Assembly: GCA_035387885.1 (NCBI GenBank)
Contig: DAOOOW010000016.1
Location: forward strand, 1-24,669
Direction: 5' to 3'
Length of the DNA stretch: 24,669 nucleotides
From: DAOOOW01 sp035387885
Lineage (GTDB): Bacteria; Patescibacteriota; Patescibacteriia; UBA2196
Shown here: positions 7,658 to 15,321 of the stretch, piece by piece
Layout of the letters: every line of letters begins with the position of its first letter
Numbering within the stretch: the stretch's first letter is position 1
Translations under genes and position numbers: made by a program
The notes under the pieces: generated by a model
Told to the model about the DNA's origin: nothing
The model's database searches: none
Seen by the model: only the letters and a program-made list of their open reading frames with translations

Positions 7658-9040
7658 ATGAATAAAAAATTTTTATTATCATTAATAATTTTGATTATCC
7701 TGCTTGTGGGCGTGGGATTTTTTTATGTTATCTTTAAACAAACAAAAATTAATTCTAATTTAACAGTTTTTTTGCCAGAGCAAACTATGCTTTATGCCGA
7801 ATATAATTGGCAGGATCAAAATTTATTAGCTTTGGAAAAAGAAAATCAAAGTAGATTTACGGGATGGCAGAAAATTGAACAAGAGTTAAAATTTTTTGAT
7901 GTTTTTCCAATGGAATTGAAAAAAGAAATTAAAAATATTGGTTATGCTATAGTTAACAAAGATAATAGTAAACAAGAAATTTGGTTATTGGAAGTAAATA
8001 ATGTTAAACGGGCTAGTTTGTTATTACCCAAAAGTTTTAGTAGCAGTATTTTAAATGGCAGTGTTTTGGCTGTAAGCAAACAAAAAGATACTCTAAATTT
8101 AATTCAGTCTCCAAGTTATGCTAATCCTAATCAGAATATGATTAATGTTTTGTCTAAATTTTCTGGGGGAAATTTCTTAAATGTTTATTTAGGCACAGCT
8201 TTTTTGCAAGCACTGCCAGTTGAGAATAATTTTTTATTTTTTAAAAATTTAGATTTAGACAAGCCCATGTTTTTAGGTCTAAGCGCTAAGGAGCAACAAA
8301 TATTTTTTAAAATTGAAGCAGGTCCTAAGGAACAAAAGAATAATAATTTAAAAATTGCTGATGGATTCAAACCTTTAAATTTAGATCAGAATTTGTTTTT
8401 AATCATAAAATCGACTGGCAATCAGGATTTTATAGATAATTTGTTGGCTGGGCAATTTCCCAAAGCTATTGCCGATCAAGAGGTGTTTAAAGATTTATTC
8501 CAATGGCCAATAATGTTTTTCACAACTAATAAAACAGATTCTATCTTAACCACAGATTTATTTAAATTAAAAATGTATAATTATGGTTTGGCGCTTAAAA
8601 TTAAAGACGGTAAAGATTCAGCCGAAGTGGTGACCATAGCCGAAGAGATTGTTAAAAATATTTTAGCCTTTAATTATCCGCAAAAAAAAGTTACTAAATT
8701 ACCAGACAAAACTTCTATGACCGAACTAGTGGCTGATAGTAGTGTTTTTAAATTTAAAAAAGAAGGTGAATTGGAAATTTTAAATTATGATAAAATTAAT
8801 GTAGCTTTGGCAATTAAAGATGATTATTTAGTGATTACTAATAGCTCTGATTTATTAAAAAATATTTTAAATAATAGTCTGAAAGATAACAGTAATAAAT
8901 GTTTAACAGATGATGTTGAGGAAATTATTTATTTAAAAACTTCTCAGATTAAAAATAGTTTTTTAAACGCCATAAATAGTATTTGGGTGGCAACAAAAAC
9001 TATTGATGATGGGTTGGTTATTAGTGGATGTTTGGAGTAA
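7658..9040 (+). CDS. Membrane-anchored extracytoplasmic protein of unknown function
   Basis: The 460 residues begin with a short basic stretch and one membrane helix (~5-27), and the rest is predicted to lie outside the membrane. The start of the outer domain, VFLPEQTMLYAEYNW, resembles the opening of DUF3352-type proteins (LP-x-x-T-x-x-Y). The body alternates hydrophobic beta-like strands with polar turns, and two similar halves are possible but not clear. There is one Cys pair, near residues ~408 and 458. I have no firm family assignment. It stands alone between the polA hairpin and a palindromic repeat, on the plus strand. Confidence 0.75.
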   Translation: MNKKFLLSLIILIILLVGVGFFYVIFKQTKINSNLTVFLPEQTMLYAEYNWQDQNLLALEKENQSRFTGWQKIEQELKFFDVFPMELKKEIKNIGYAIVNKDNSKQEIWLLEVNNVKRASLLLPKSFSSSILNGSVLAVSKQKDTLNLIQSPSYANPNQNMINVLSKFSGGNFLNVYLGTAFLQALPVENNFLFFKNLDLDKPMFLGLSAKEQQIFFKIEAGPKEQKNNNLKIADGFKPLNLDQNLFLIIKSTGNQDFIDNLLAGQFPKAIADQEVFKDLFQWPIMFFTTNKTDSILTTDLFKLKMYNYGLALKIKDGKDSAEVVTIAEEIVKNILAFNYPQKKVTKLPDKTSMTELVADSSVFKFKKEGELEILNYDKINVALAIKDDYLVITNSSDLLKNILNNSLKDNSNKCLTDDVEEIIYLKTSQIKNSFLNAINSIWVATKTIDDGLVISGCLE

Positions 9041-9065
9041 AAGTGTTAATTTATTAATCCACGGG

Positions 9066-9109
9066 ATTCCCGCTCTGCTCGCTTGATTCTCGGCGTGGCC
9101 GGCGGGAAT
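9066..9109. repeat. REP-like palindromic repeat between genes
   Basis: ATTCCCGC (9066-9073) pairs with GCGGGAAT (9102-9109) and is followed by GACAAG. It has the same layout as the other GGGATGACA-type copies in the window. It sits between the anchored unknown gene and the PIN gene. Confidence 0.7.
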
Positions 9110-9142
9110 GACAAGAAGGGTTTGTTGTTTTTTAACCAAAAT

Positions 9143-9604
9143 ATGAAAGTAGTTATTGATACCAACATTTTAATAGATGCCATGGCCGACAATTTTTCAT
9201 ATACTTGGAAAATTGTGGATTTGGTTTTGACTGGGAAAATTGAAGCTGTGGCTTCTGAGAAAATTTTAAAAGAAAATTTATTAATTATTGAAAGAAATAT
9301 TACTCGTGAGAGTGATCGAGAAAAACTAGAAAGTTTTTTTAATGCCGTCACGGTGATCCCAGTTTATAAAAGAGTTATGGCAGTAATGGACGACCCAGAA
9401 GATAATAAATTTGTGGAGTGCGCCTTAGAATCAGGTGCTGATTATATTATTTCTTCTGACAAACACTTGTTATTTTTAGAGCAATACAAAGATGTGAAAA
9501 TACTTGCGCCTAAAGATTTTTGGTTTAAATATAGCGGGGAAAATCAAAGCGATGCTGATTGGCAAGAAGTGTTTAAAAATATGTTAGGTTTTGGCAAGAA
9601 GTAG
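9143..9604 (+). CDS. PIN-domain protein, putative toxin-antitoxin ribonuclease
   Basis: PIN-domain proteins are metal-dependent ribonucleases, often toxins. In the 153 residues the acidic pattern is visible: D6 in VVIDTNIL, D87 in DDPEDNKFVECA, and D106 in IISSDKHLL, the layout of the 'putative toxin component, PIN family' group. I chose the ATG at 9143. The frame extends 20 codons upstream, but that part is translated palindromic repeat, and PIN proteins start right at the VIDTN strand. No antitoxin gene is next to it, so it may be an orphan or may act in RNA processing. A terminator follows. Confidence 0.85.
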   Translation: MKVVIDTNILIDAMADNFSYTWKIVDLVLTGKIEAVASEKILKENLLIIERNITRESDREKLESFFNAVTVIPVYKRVMAVMDDPEDNKFVECALESGADYIISSDKHLLFLEQYKDVKILAPKDFWFKYSGENQSDADWQEVFKNMLGFGKK

Positions 9605-9630
9605 AAAATGTTTTGTTGATTAAAACCATA

Positions 9631-9665
9631 AACCGGTCGTTGAGTACGCCGGTTTTTTGTTTTTT
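9631..9665 (+). terminator. Intrinsic terminator after the PIN gene
   Basis: AACCGG (9631-9636) and CCGGTT (9649-9654) form a GC-rich stem that can be lengthened past a bulge by CG/CG. A T-rich run to 9665 follows. The convergent comM gene ends at its edge. Confidence 0.75.
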
Positions 9666-11191
9666 TATTCAATCTTAGTTCTGTATTGCAGGGCTTCAGC
9701 CACATGGGATAGTTCTATTTGTTCTGCCTCATCTAAATCTGCAATGGTACGCGCCACTTTTAAAATGCGGTGATAACCACGAGCCGAAAGTTTTAATTGT
9801 TGCATGGCTGTTCTTAAAAGTTCTTGAGTGGGAGCATCAATTTGACAAAATTCTTTAATTTCTTTCGCGCCCATTTCGGCATTAGTGCCGATTTTTAAAT
9901 TTTTAAATCTAAGAATTTGTTTTTGCCGAGCTCGATTGACGCGTTCTCTGATATTTTCTGAACTTTCTGATAGGGAATCATTGGTTAATTTTTCAAATTT
10001 AACTTTAGGCACTTCAATATGGAGATCTATACGATCCAAAAGGGGACCGGAAATTCTTTTTTGATATTTAATAATTTGGGTTTGAGTACAAATACAAGTG
10101 CGTTCAGGATCAGAATAATAACCACAAGGGCAAGGGTTTTGGGAAGCAATTAAAGTAAAACGCGCCGGAAATGTTAGAGTACCTTGAGCTCGAGAAACTG
10201 TGACTACTCCATCTTCTAATGGTTGGCGTAAATTTTCTAAAACAATTCTAGGGAATTCTGGAAATTCATCTAAAAACAAAACGCCTTTATGAGCTAAGCT
10301 AATTTCACCTGGTCTGGGAAAAGAACCACCACCAACCAAAGCTACAGCAGAAGACGAATGATGCGGAGTTCTAAAGGGGCGTTCCAAAATTAAAGGTTTA
10401 TCGGTGCTTAATTTGCCAGCCACAGAATAAATTTTAGTAACTTCTAAAATTTCTTCTTCGGTCATGGGTGGTAAAATTGTGGTCATGGCTTTGGCTAAAA
10501 GTGTTTTGCCGCTTCCTGGCGGGCCAGACATTAAAACATTGTGGCCAGCAGAAGCAGCAATTTCTAAAGCGCGTTTGGCATGTTCTTGGCCTTTAACAAA
10601 GGCCATATCCACCTCAAAATTTGGCGTAGTAATAAATTTAGCAATGCCAGTGGTTTTAAAAGGAGTAATAATTTCTTGTTTAGTTAAATGTAAAAAAATT
10701 TGTTTTAAATTTTTAATTGGAATAATTTCAATATTATTAATTAAGGCAGCTTCCTCGGCATTTTCTTCAGGCAAATAGATGCGAGAAAAATTTTTTTCTT
10801 TAATCATTAAAGCCAAGGGCAAGATGCCACTGACTGGCCGTAGACGACCATCTAGAGAAAGTTCACCAACATAAATAGCATTTTGATCTTCAAGATCTAA
10901 TTCTAAGACCCCAGCTGTTATTAAGAGAGCCAGGGCGATGGGCAAATCATAGGCCGGACCTTCTTTTCTAATATCAGCTGGGGCTAAATTAACTACAATT
11001 TTGGAGCGAGGAAAATCTAGACCAGTATTTTTAATAGCTGACCAAACTCTTTCTCTGGCTTCTTGAATAGCCGTATCTGGCAGACCAACGACAATAAAAA
11101 TACCACCTTGGCCACCACCGAGATCTGCTTCCACTTCGACAACTTGGGCATCAAGACCAATATTGGCGCCTGATAAAATTTTGGAACTCAT
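9665..11191 (-). CDS. comM: ComM/YifB family Mg-chelatase-like AAA+ ATPase
   Basis: ComM-family proteins are hexameric AAA+ helicases that help branch migration during natural transformation in well-studied species. The 508 residues show the N-terminal ChlI domain (SGANIGLDAQVVEVEADL onward), Walker A GPPGSGKT (223-230), the Mg-chelatase block with LFLDEFPEF as Walker B, and a Cys-rich loop NPCPCGYYSDPERTCICT typical of YifB. The C-terminal helical domain ends SARGYHRILKVARTIADL. The length is normal for the family. The start MSSKILSGA at 11189-11191 is well supported. Competence for DNA uptake is likely in CPR bacteria, but no uptake genes are seen here. Confidence 0.95.
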   Translation of the reverse strand: MSSKILSGANIGLDAQVVEVEADLGGGQGGIFIVVGLPDTAIQEARERVWSAIKNTGLDFPRSKIVVNLAPADIRKEGPAYDLPIALALLITAGVLELDLEDQNAIYVGELSLDGRLRPVSGILPLALMIKEKNFSRIYLPEENAEEAALINNIEIIPIKNLKQIFLHLTKQEIITPFKTTGIAKFITTPNFEVDMAFVKGQEHAKRALEIAASAGHNVLMSGPPGSGKTLLAKAMTTILPPMTEEEILEVTKIYSVAGKLSTDKPLILERPFRTPHHSSSAVALVGGGSFPRPGEISLAHKGVLFLDEFPEFPRIVLENLRQPLEDGVVTVSRAQGTLTFPARFTLIASQNPCPCGYYSDPERTCICTQTQIIKYQKRISGPLLDRIDLHIEVPKVKFEKLTNDSLSESSENIRERVNRARQKQILRFKNLKIGTNAEMGAKEIKEFCQIDAPTQELLRTAMQQLKLSARGYHRILKVARTIADLDEAEQIELSHVAEALQYRTKIE

Positions 11192-11300
11192 ACCTTTAGC
11201 TTACTATGAAAATATTGAATTGACAATTAGTATTTAATTATTTTATATAATATGTTATTATTATTTTGTGGAATATATAAAATAATTAATTTATAATTAT

Positions 11301-11510
11301 ATGAAAGGATGCCGTATAGAGCTTAAAGAACCCATTAATAATAGTAGACCAGTATTTTCGACAAAAACACCATAGTTGGGTCAAAAAATACTTAGAACAG
11401 CAGAAGAAGACTCAAGAGCAAGTGAATTTGGCGAATTCGAGGCTAAACAAAGAAGAAATTCTGATTGGATAAAGGGTGCTGGAGGAAGAGTCGAAAAAAA
11501 TAGAAATTAA
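11301..11510 (+). pseudogene. Small gene interrupted by an in-frame TAG (tentative)
   Basis: From the ATG at 11301 one frame reads 24 residues, meets TAG at 11373-11375, then continues in the same frame for 44 more residues to the TAA at 11508-11510. The second part has an ordinary hydrophilic composition (segments such as FGEFEAKQRRNSDWIKGAGG). A second frame in the same stretch also reads plausibly (KNPLIIVDQYFRQKHH), so the assignment is uncertain. The next gene starts 17 bases later. I do not recognise it. A nonsense-mutated small gene is the simplest reading. Confidence 0.3.
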
Positions 11511-11527
11511 AAATTAATTTTAAAATT

Positions 11528-11908
11528 ATGTCGGAAAAAAATTTTAGTCCAGATCAAACCCGTATTGATAAAAGTATACCAAAGATAGAAAAGTCGCCAG
11601 AGGAAATCGGGCAGATGGTTTTAAGGATAGCCGAAGAACAGGCTCCTTCGTCTATGGAAGTGGGTGTTTTAAGAATTGTTAGAGAAGTTGTGCAAGAAAT
11701 TTTAGATAAAAAGATAGCTGTAGATTTTTCAGATGAAAAATACGAACCCCAATTGGTTGAGGTTATCAGAGAAAGATTAAAAGAGGCGGGAATTAAAATA
11801 ATTAATTCCAATGTGGCGTCTTTAGAAGATTTTACGAGTGAACCTGGAGTTAATCCTGAAACAAAATATAAAGGAGATGGCACGGAAGGGAATGTTCATG
11901 CGATGTAA
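11528..11908 (+). CDS. Unrecognised small acidic protein
   Basis: The 126-residue hydrophilic protein has no signal peptide, membrane segment or Cys. A central helical region (SPEEIGQMVLRIAEEQ to LKEAGIKII, ~23-90) is flanked by unstructured ends, and the tail is Gly/Glu-rich. I do not recognise it. It starts 17 bases after the end of the interrupted small gene and may have shared a transcript with it. A strong terminator follows. The composition fits a real gene rather than chance. Confidence 0.6.
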   Translation: MSEKNFSPDQTRIDKSIPKIEKSPEEIGQMVLRIAEEQAPSSMEVGVLRIVREVVQEILDKKIAVDFSDEKYEPQLVEVIRERLKEAGIKIINSNVASLEDFTSEPGVNPETKYKGDGTEGNVHAM

Positions 11909-11940
11909 TGGTTTTAATAACTTATTGTTTGATAGCTTTT

Positions 11941-11976
11941 AAAACAGTCCCGAGTAAGCAGGACTGTTTTTAGTTA
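11941..11976. terminator. Terminator shared by convergent genes
   Basis: A perfect 10-bp stem AAAACAGTCC / GGACTGTTTT (11941-11950, 11961-11970) has a 10-nt loop. The stem ends in T on both strands. It overlaps the stop of tsaE by one base. Confidence 0.75.
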
Positions 11977-12401
11977 TTAATTTCAATTTCTCTTTCATCA
12001 ATTTTTTTGCCTAGTTTAAATTTTATCCAAACAGTATTTGCGGGCATGACATTGGCAATTTTATCTGCCCATTCAATGACAGTCAGACATCTTTTGTCGT
12101 TAAAATATTCTTTAATACCCAAAGCCAATAATTCTTCTGAAGAATTTAAACGATAACAATCAACATGCACCAAGAGGCGGCATTTTTTATTTCCGGTGGG
12201 ATAAGGTTTCATTAAAACAAAGGTTGGCGAATTAACCGTATTTTTAATATTTAAATATTTGGCAAGACCTTGGACAAAATTTGTTTTACCGGCTCCCAAG
12301 GTGCCCACTAAACCCAAAACTTCACCACCCTGAAAATTGGCGGCAATTTGAGCGGCTATTTTTTTTGTTTCTTCTGAATTATGGGCGATGTATTTTTTCA
12401 T
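11970..12401 (-). CDS. tsaE: tRNA t6A biosynthesis ATPase TsaE
   Basis: TsaE is the ATPase that works with TsaB and TsaD to place threonylcarbamoyl on A37 of ANN-decoding tRNAs. The 143 residues include the P-loop GTLGAGKT (33-40) in the typical GLVGTLGAGKTNFVQG context, then SPTF, the HVDCYRL strand and the EWADKI motif that is diagnostic for TsaE. The length is normal. tsaD lies 119 bases upstream on the same strand, with a palindromic repeat between. tsaB and tsaC are not in the window. Confidence 0.95.
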   Translation of the reverse strand: MKKYIAHNSEETKKIAAQIAANFQGGEVLGLVGTLGAGKTNFVQGLAKYLNIKNTVNSPTFVLMKPYPTGNKKCRLLVHVDCYRLNSSEELLALGIKEYFNDKRCLTVIEWADKIANVMPANTVWIKFKLGKKIDEREIEINN

Positions 12402-12465
12402 GGTTGGCTATCATTATAAATTAATTTCAGAATCTCAAATAAACATTTAATTTTGGAGTAAGGAG

Positions 12466-12490
12466 ATGCTGAAACAAGTTCAGCATGACA
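12466..12490. repeat. REP-like palindromic repeat between tsaD and tsaE
   Basis: ATGCTGAA (12466-12473) pairs with TTCAGCAT (12479-12486) around ACAAG and is followed by GACAG. It has the same palindrome-plus-GACA layout as the other copies. Confidence 0.7.
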
Positions 12491-12520
12491 GATAAAAAGT
12501 TCTTGAAATGAAAAACGATT

Positions 12521-13612
12521 TTACAATTTTAAATTAGGATTAGCCCTTACTTTTAAATAATTATTTTTTTTACCAGCTGATGTATTAGTTATTTTATAAT
12601 AGGCGGCCAGAGCAATCATAGCAGCATTATCACCAGTAAATTTTATTTCAGGGATTAAAATTTTTATTTTTGGATCAAGTTCTGAAATTTTTATGGTTAA
12701 ATTTTCTCTTAAACTTTTATTAGCGGCCACACCACCACCGAGTAAAAAAGTTTGAGGTTTAAATTTTTTAATGGCAGATAAAGTCTTGTGTGTTAAAACA
12801 TCAACGCAGGCGGTTTGAAAACAGGCGCAGAGATCATTAATAATATTTTTATTTAATTGTTTTTTTGTTTTTAAATCTTTAACTAAATACATAACAGCCG
12901 TTTTTAAGCCAGAAAAAGAAAAATTAAGATCTGCACTATTTAACATGGGCCGTGGTAGACTAAATTTAGTTTGGTCACCTAGCAGAGACATTTTATCAAT
13001 AATTGGTCCGCCAGGATAACCAAGATTTAAAATTTTGGCCACCTTATCATAGGCTTCGCCAACGGCATCGTCTAGAGTTTCACCAATAATTTTATAATTA
13101 TGATGTTTTTTCATTAAGACCAACATGGTGTGGCCTCCAGAAACTATTAAGGCTAAAGCTGGAAATTTTATAGTTTCTAAATTTATTGACTGATTTTCTA
13201 AGAGGGAATTTTTTAATAACGAAGAATAAATGTGACCAGCAAGATGATTAACAAAAATAAGTGGTTTGTTAAGAGCATAGGCTAGAGTTTTAGCTGTTTC
13301 CACGCCAACGGTTAGAGAAGTAATAAGACCTGGTCCTTGAGTGACAGCCAGGTAATCAATTGATTTTGTTATTTGTTTGGAAATTGGAAATTGGAAATTG
13401 GAAATTGCCGGTTTTAGAGCTTGCTCTAAAACCGGTATAATCATTTCCATTTGTTTTCTAGCAGCTACTTCTGGAATAATGCCACCAAATTTGGCATGGA
13501 TTTTAACTTGAGAAGAAATAACATTACTAACTAATTTAAAAGAGCTGTTTTTTGTTTCTAAAACAGCCGCCGCGGTTTCATCACAGGATGTTTCTATGGC
13601 TAAAATACGCAT
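12521..13612 (-). CDS. tsaD: tRNA threonylcarbamoyladenosine transferase TsaD
   Basis: TsaD is the Fe/Zn-dependent catalytic subunit that moves threonylcarbamoyl onto A37 of tRNA. The 363 residues open with the signature LAIETSCDETAAAV. They keep the metal ligands H123 and H127 in NHLAGH, the ALIVSGGHT strand, the nucleotide motif FLLGGGVAANKSLRE and the late FTGDNAAMIA motif. The protein is about 20 residues longer than usual. The excess is PAISNFQFPISKQITK after residue 67, encoded by a 7-bp tandem repeat next to a 28-bp palindrome. The insertion is in frame and all motifs are intact, so the enzyme is probably functional. The ATG at 13610-13612 gives the canonical N-terminus. Confidence 0.96.
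   Translation of the reverse strand: MRILAIETSCDETAAAVLETKNSSFKLVSNVISSQVKIHAKFGGIIPEVAARKQMEMIIPVLEQALKPAISNFQFPISKQITKSIDYLAVTQGPGLITSLTVGVETAKTLAYALNKPLIFVNHLAGHIYSSLLKNSLLENQSINLETIKFPALALIVSGGHTMLVLMKKHHNYKIIGETLDDAVGEAYDKVAKILNLGYPGGPIIDKMSLLGDQTKFSLPRPMLNSADLNFSFSGLKTAVMYLVKDLKTKKQLNKNIINDLCACFQTACVDVLTHKTLSAIKKFKPQTFLLGGGVAANKSLRENLTIKISELDPKIKILIPEIKFTGDNAAMIALAAYYKITNTSAGKKNNYLKVRANPNLKL
13377..13407. repeat. 7-bp tandem repeat (TTGGAAA) in tsaD
   Basis: About 4.4 perfect copies of the unit TTGGAAA lie inside the tsaD coding region. The unit is not a multiple of three, so gain or loss of one copy would shift the frame. Confidence 0.95.
13408..13435. repeat. Perfect 13-bp inverted repeat in tsaD
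   Basis: CCGGTTTTAGAGC (13408-13420) and GCTCTAAAACCGG (13423-13435) are separated by two bases. It abuts the 7-bp tandem repeat and encodes PVLEQALKP of TsaD. Confidence 0.95.
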
Positions 13613-13650
13613 ATTTAAATTTAGCTTTAGTGTAATTTATTGATTATGTT

Positions 13651-13659
13651 TGTTATACT
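13651..13659 (+). promoter_or_regulatory. Possible extended -10 promoter of the methyltransferase gene
   Basis: TGTTATACT combines a TGn extension with a near-consensus -10 (TATACT), 48 bases before the start codon. No convincing -35 is seen. Confidence 0.35.
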
Positions 13660-13707
13660 AAGATTGTGGTAATAAAAATTATATCTTAAAAAATTAAAAT
13701 TGTAAAT

Positions 13708-14259
13708 ATGCTGATTATAATTTATTTTATGCTTTTTGTTATTATGTTAGTTGTAAGTACTTATACGTTTTTTTTGGTTTTGTCAGTAGCGACTTCTTTT
13801 ACGGTTAAAGTGCCATTTGTAGCAGTCAAAAAAAATATTTTACCAATGATAGTTGCGGCCATGAAGATTGAACAAAAATCCGTGATTTATGATTTGGGTT
13901 GTGGTGATGGGCGAGTGCTTCTGGCTTGCTATATTAAAGAACCACAAGCCAGCTGTATTGGTTTTGAAAAACAATTAATTCCTTTTTGGGTGGCTAGATG
14001 GCGAGTCAGAAAAACACATATCAAAATTTTACAGGGAGATTTTTTAAAATATAATTTATCTAATGCCACGCATGTGTTTGTTTATCTTTCATCTGAATTA
14101 ATGGATGAACTTTTGCTTAAATTTAAACAGGAGTTATCATTAGGTACACGGGTAGTTTCGTGTGATTATCAATTTTCTAATAAACAAGCTATAAAAATAA
14201 TTGATTTAAAAACAGTACGTGGTAAGTTGGGGAAATTTTTATATGTTTACGAATTCTAG
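13708..14259 (+). CDS. Membrane-anchored class I methyltransferase, FAM173/ATPSCKMT-like
   Basis: The 183 residues open with one membrane helix (~2-28), followed by a compact Rossmann methyltransferase. Motif I is IYDLGCGDGRVL (60-71), and the acidic residue ending strand 2 is E in IGFEKQL. The architecture of a short N-terminal helix, the DLGCGDGR motif, a GFE...WVARWR segment and a VFVYLSSELMDELLLKFKQEL stretch resembles FAM173-type lysine methyltransferases, which in eukaryotes act on ATP synthase subunit c. That likeness is from memory and the substrate here is unknown. It is transcribed divergently from tsaD. Confidence 0.75.
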   Translation: MLIIIYFMLFVIMLVVSTYTFFLVLSVATSFTVKVPFVAVKKNILPMIVAAMKIEQKSVIYDLGCGDGRVLLACYIKEPQASCIGFEKQLIPFWVARWRVRKTHIKILQGDFLKYNLSNATHVFVYLSSELMDELLLKFKQELSLGTRVVSCDYQFSNKQAIKIIDLKTVRGKLGKFLYVYEF

Positions 14260-14275
14260 ATTTATTTTTTGCAAT

Positions 14276-14306
14276 CAAAAAACCCTCATTTACAAAAACG
14301 AGAGTT
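14276..14306 (-). terminator. Terminator after tRNA-Glu
   Basis: On the minus strand AACTCTC / GAGGGTT (14300-14306 with 14281-14287, one G-T pair) is followed by a run of T. It begins 3 bases beyond the tRNA 3' end. Confidence 0.65.
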
Positions 14307-14309
14307 CTT

Positions 14310-14384
14310 TGGTAGTCCCTAGGGGAATTGAACCCCTATTGCCAGGATGAAAACCTGGCGTCCTAACCATTAGACGAAGGGACC
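14310..14384 (-). tRNA. tRNA-Glu (anticodon TTC), CCA encoded
   Basis: On the minus strand the acceptor arms GGTCCCT / AGGGACT pair, ending in a G1-U72 wobble. The anticodon stem CCAGG / CCTGG encloses the loop TTTTCAT with anticodon TTC, and the T arm AGGGG-TTCAATT-CCCCT is intact. Discriminator A is followed by an encoded CCA at 14310-14312. Confidence 0.97.
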
Positions 14385-14451
14385 AAATTTAAATTACTAA
14401 TTTCTAATTACTAATGTCTAAATTATTCTAACAAATCTTTTAAAATAAATC

Positions 14452-14477
14452 AAGAAAAGGCGGGTTTAAAACCCGCC
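14452..14477 (-). terminator. Terminator after rubrerythrin
   Basis: On the minus strand the stem GGCGGGT / ACCCGCC (14459-14477) is followed by TTTTCTTG. It lies 15 bases beyond the rubrerythrin stop. Confidence 0.65.
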
Positions 14478-14492
14478 CCCTACATTAAAAAT

Positions 14493-15050
14493 TTATCTAA
14501 CAACCTTTAAACCCATATAATAACCTTGGGGTTTTTGACACAAAGGACATTTGTCTGGCGCGGATTTACCTTTATGAATATAACCGCAATTTAAACATTT
14601 CCATTCAATTTCTTCATCGCTTTCAAATAATTTTCCTTGTTCTAATTTATCTGCTAGCATTGTATAACGTTCAGCGTGTTTTTCTTCAACTTCAGAAATT
14701 TCTTGAAAAAGTCTGGCTGCTTCAGTTTCGCCCTCATCCTCAGCAACTTTTTTAAAGTTAGGATACATAGTGCCAAATTCATAAGCTTCGCCTTCGGCTG
14801 CATGAAGTAAATTTTCCAAAGTTGTACCCAATGGTTGAATGTCATAGGTGTTAGTCATTTCTGTTTTTTCAGTTAATTGTTCTAATTCTTCTTGAGCGTG
14901 TGCTTTTTCATTTAAAGCTGTTTCTTCAAAAACAGCGGCAATCCATTCATAACCTTCTTTGCGGGCTATTTCTGCAAAGTAAGTGTATTTGTTTCTGGCT
15001 ATTGATTCGCCAGTAATGGCTTTTAATAAATTAGCCTGAGTTTGTTTCAT
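14493..15050 (-). CDS. rbr: Rubrerythrin
   Basis: Rubrerythrin reduces hydrogen peroxide in the cytoplasm at a diiron site, drawing electrons through a rubredoxin-like Fe site. The 185 residues have a four-helix ferritin-like domain with the Glu/His iron ligands in GESIARNKY (E15), ALNEKAHA, EGEAYEF and EVEEKHAERY. The C-terminal rubredoxin-like domain has the Cys pairs C152/C155 and C168/C171. The length is normal. The gene stands alone, with its own promoter and terminator, next to the start of the accessory region. It fits an anaerobic or microaerobic life style. Confidence 0.96.
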   Translation of the reverse strand: MKQTQANLLKAITGESIARNKYTYFAEIARKEGYEWIAAVFEETALNEKAHAQEELEQLTEKTEMTNTYDIQPLGTTLENLLHAAEGEAYEFGTMYPNFKKVAEDEGETEAARLFQEISEVEEKHAERYTMLADKLEQGKLFESDEEIEWKCLNCGYIHKGKSAPDKCPLCQKPQGYYMGLKVVR

Positions 15051-15064
15051 AAGATTAAAATTAA

Positions 15065-15094
15065 TTTTAATTATTTTTTAATTTTGAGAGTCAA
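15065..15094 (-). promoter_or_regulatory. Likely rubrerythrin promoter
   Basis: On the minus strand TTGACT (15089-15094) and TTAAAA (15065-15070) are spaced by 18 bases, 14 bases before the start codon. The 5' leader would be very short. Confidence 0.5.
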
Positions 15095-15321
15095 GGATTT
15101 TAATTTTTTTATCCCTAGTACTTAGGATAGAAAAAATGTTCGAATCACATCGGCAATTGCAGCAGTTCATTTATTTGTTAAAAGTCATCCAATCGGTGAT
15201 CTCGGGTTAAGTACCCGTGACTTCAATGTTTACAAGGGTATTTTAGCACGATTATAGGTCTCACTTCAATGCATGTGGGTCGGGGTCTGATTTAACCAAA
15301 ATGCGACAAATGCGACAGTAC
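15095..15321. other. Non-coding boundary stretch with short repeats
   Basis: No convincing gene is seen. It contains a direct repeat AGTACTTAGG at 15117-15126, matched by 15317-15326 exactly 200 bases on. It also holds a nested hairpin (AAGTCA 15182-15187 with TGACTT 15218-15223, inner CGGGT 15203-15207 with ACCCG 15213-15217) and a perfect 9-bp tandem repeat AAATGCGAC (15299-15316). The base composition changes from very A/T-rich to more balanced about here. Confidence 0.5.

Noticed and set aside
9083..9142. Upstream extension of the PIN gene
   Set aside because: The added residues are translated palindromic repeat, and PIN proteins start at the first beta-strand.
13377..13435. CRISPR array
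   Set aside because: The tandem units are 7 bp without spacers and lie inside tsaD. No spaced repeats occur elsewhere in the window.
15135..15155. GTTCGAATC, a string like a tRNA T-loop
   Set aside because: The flanking bases do not form a 5-bp T stem and no acceptor or anticodon arms can be found.
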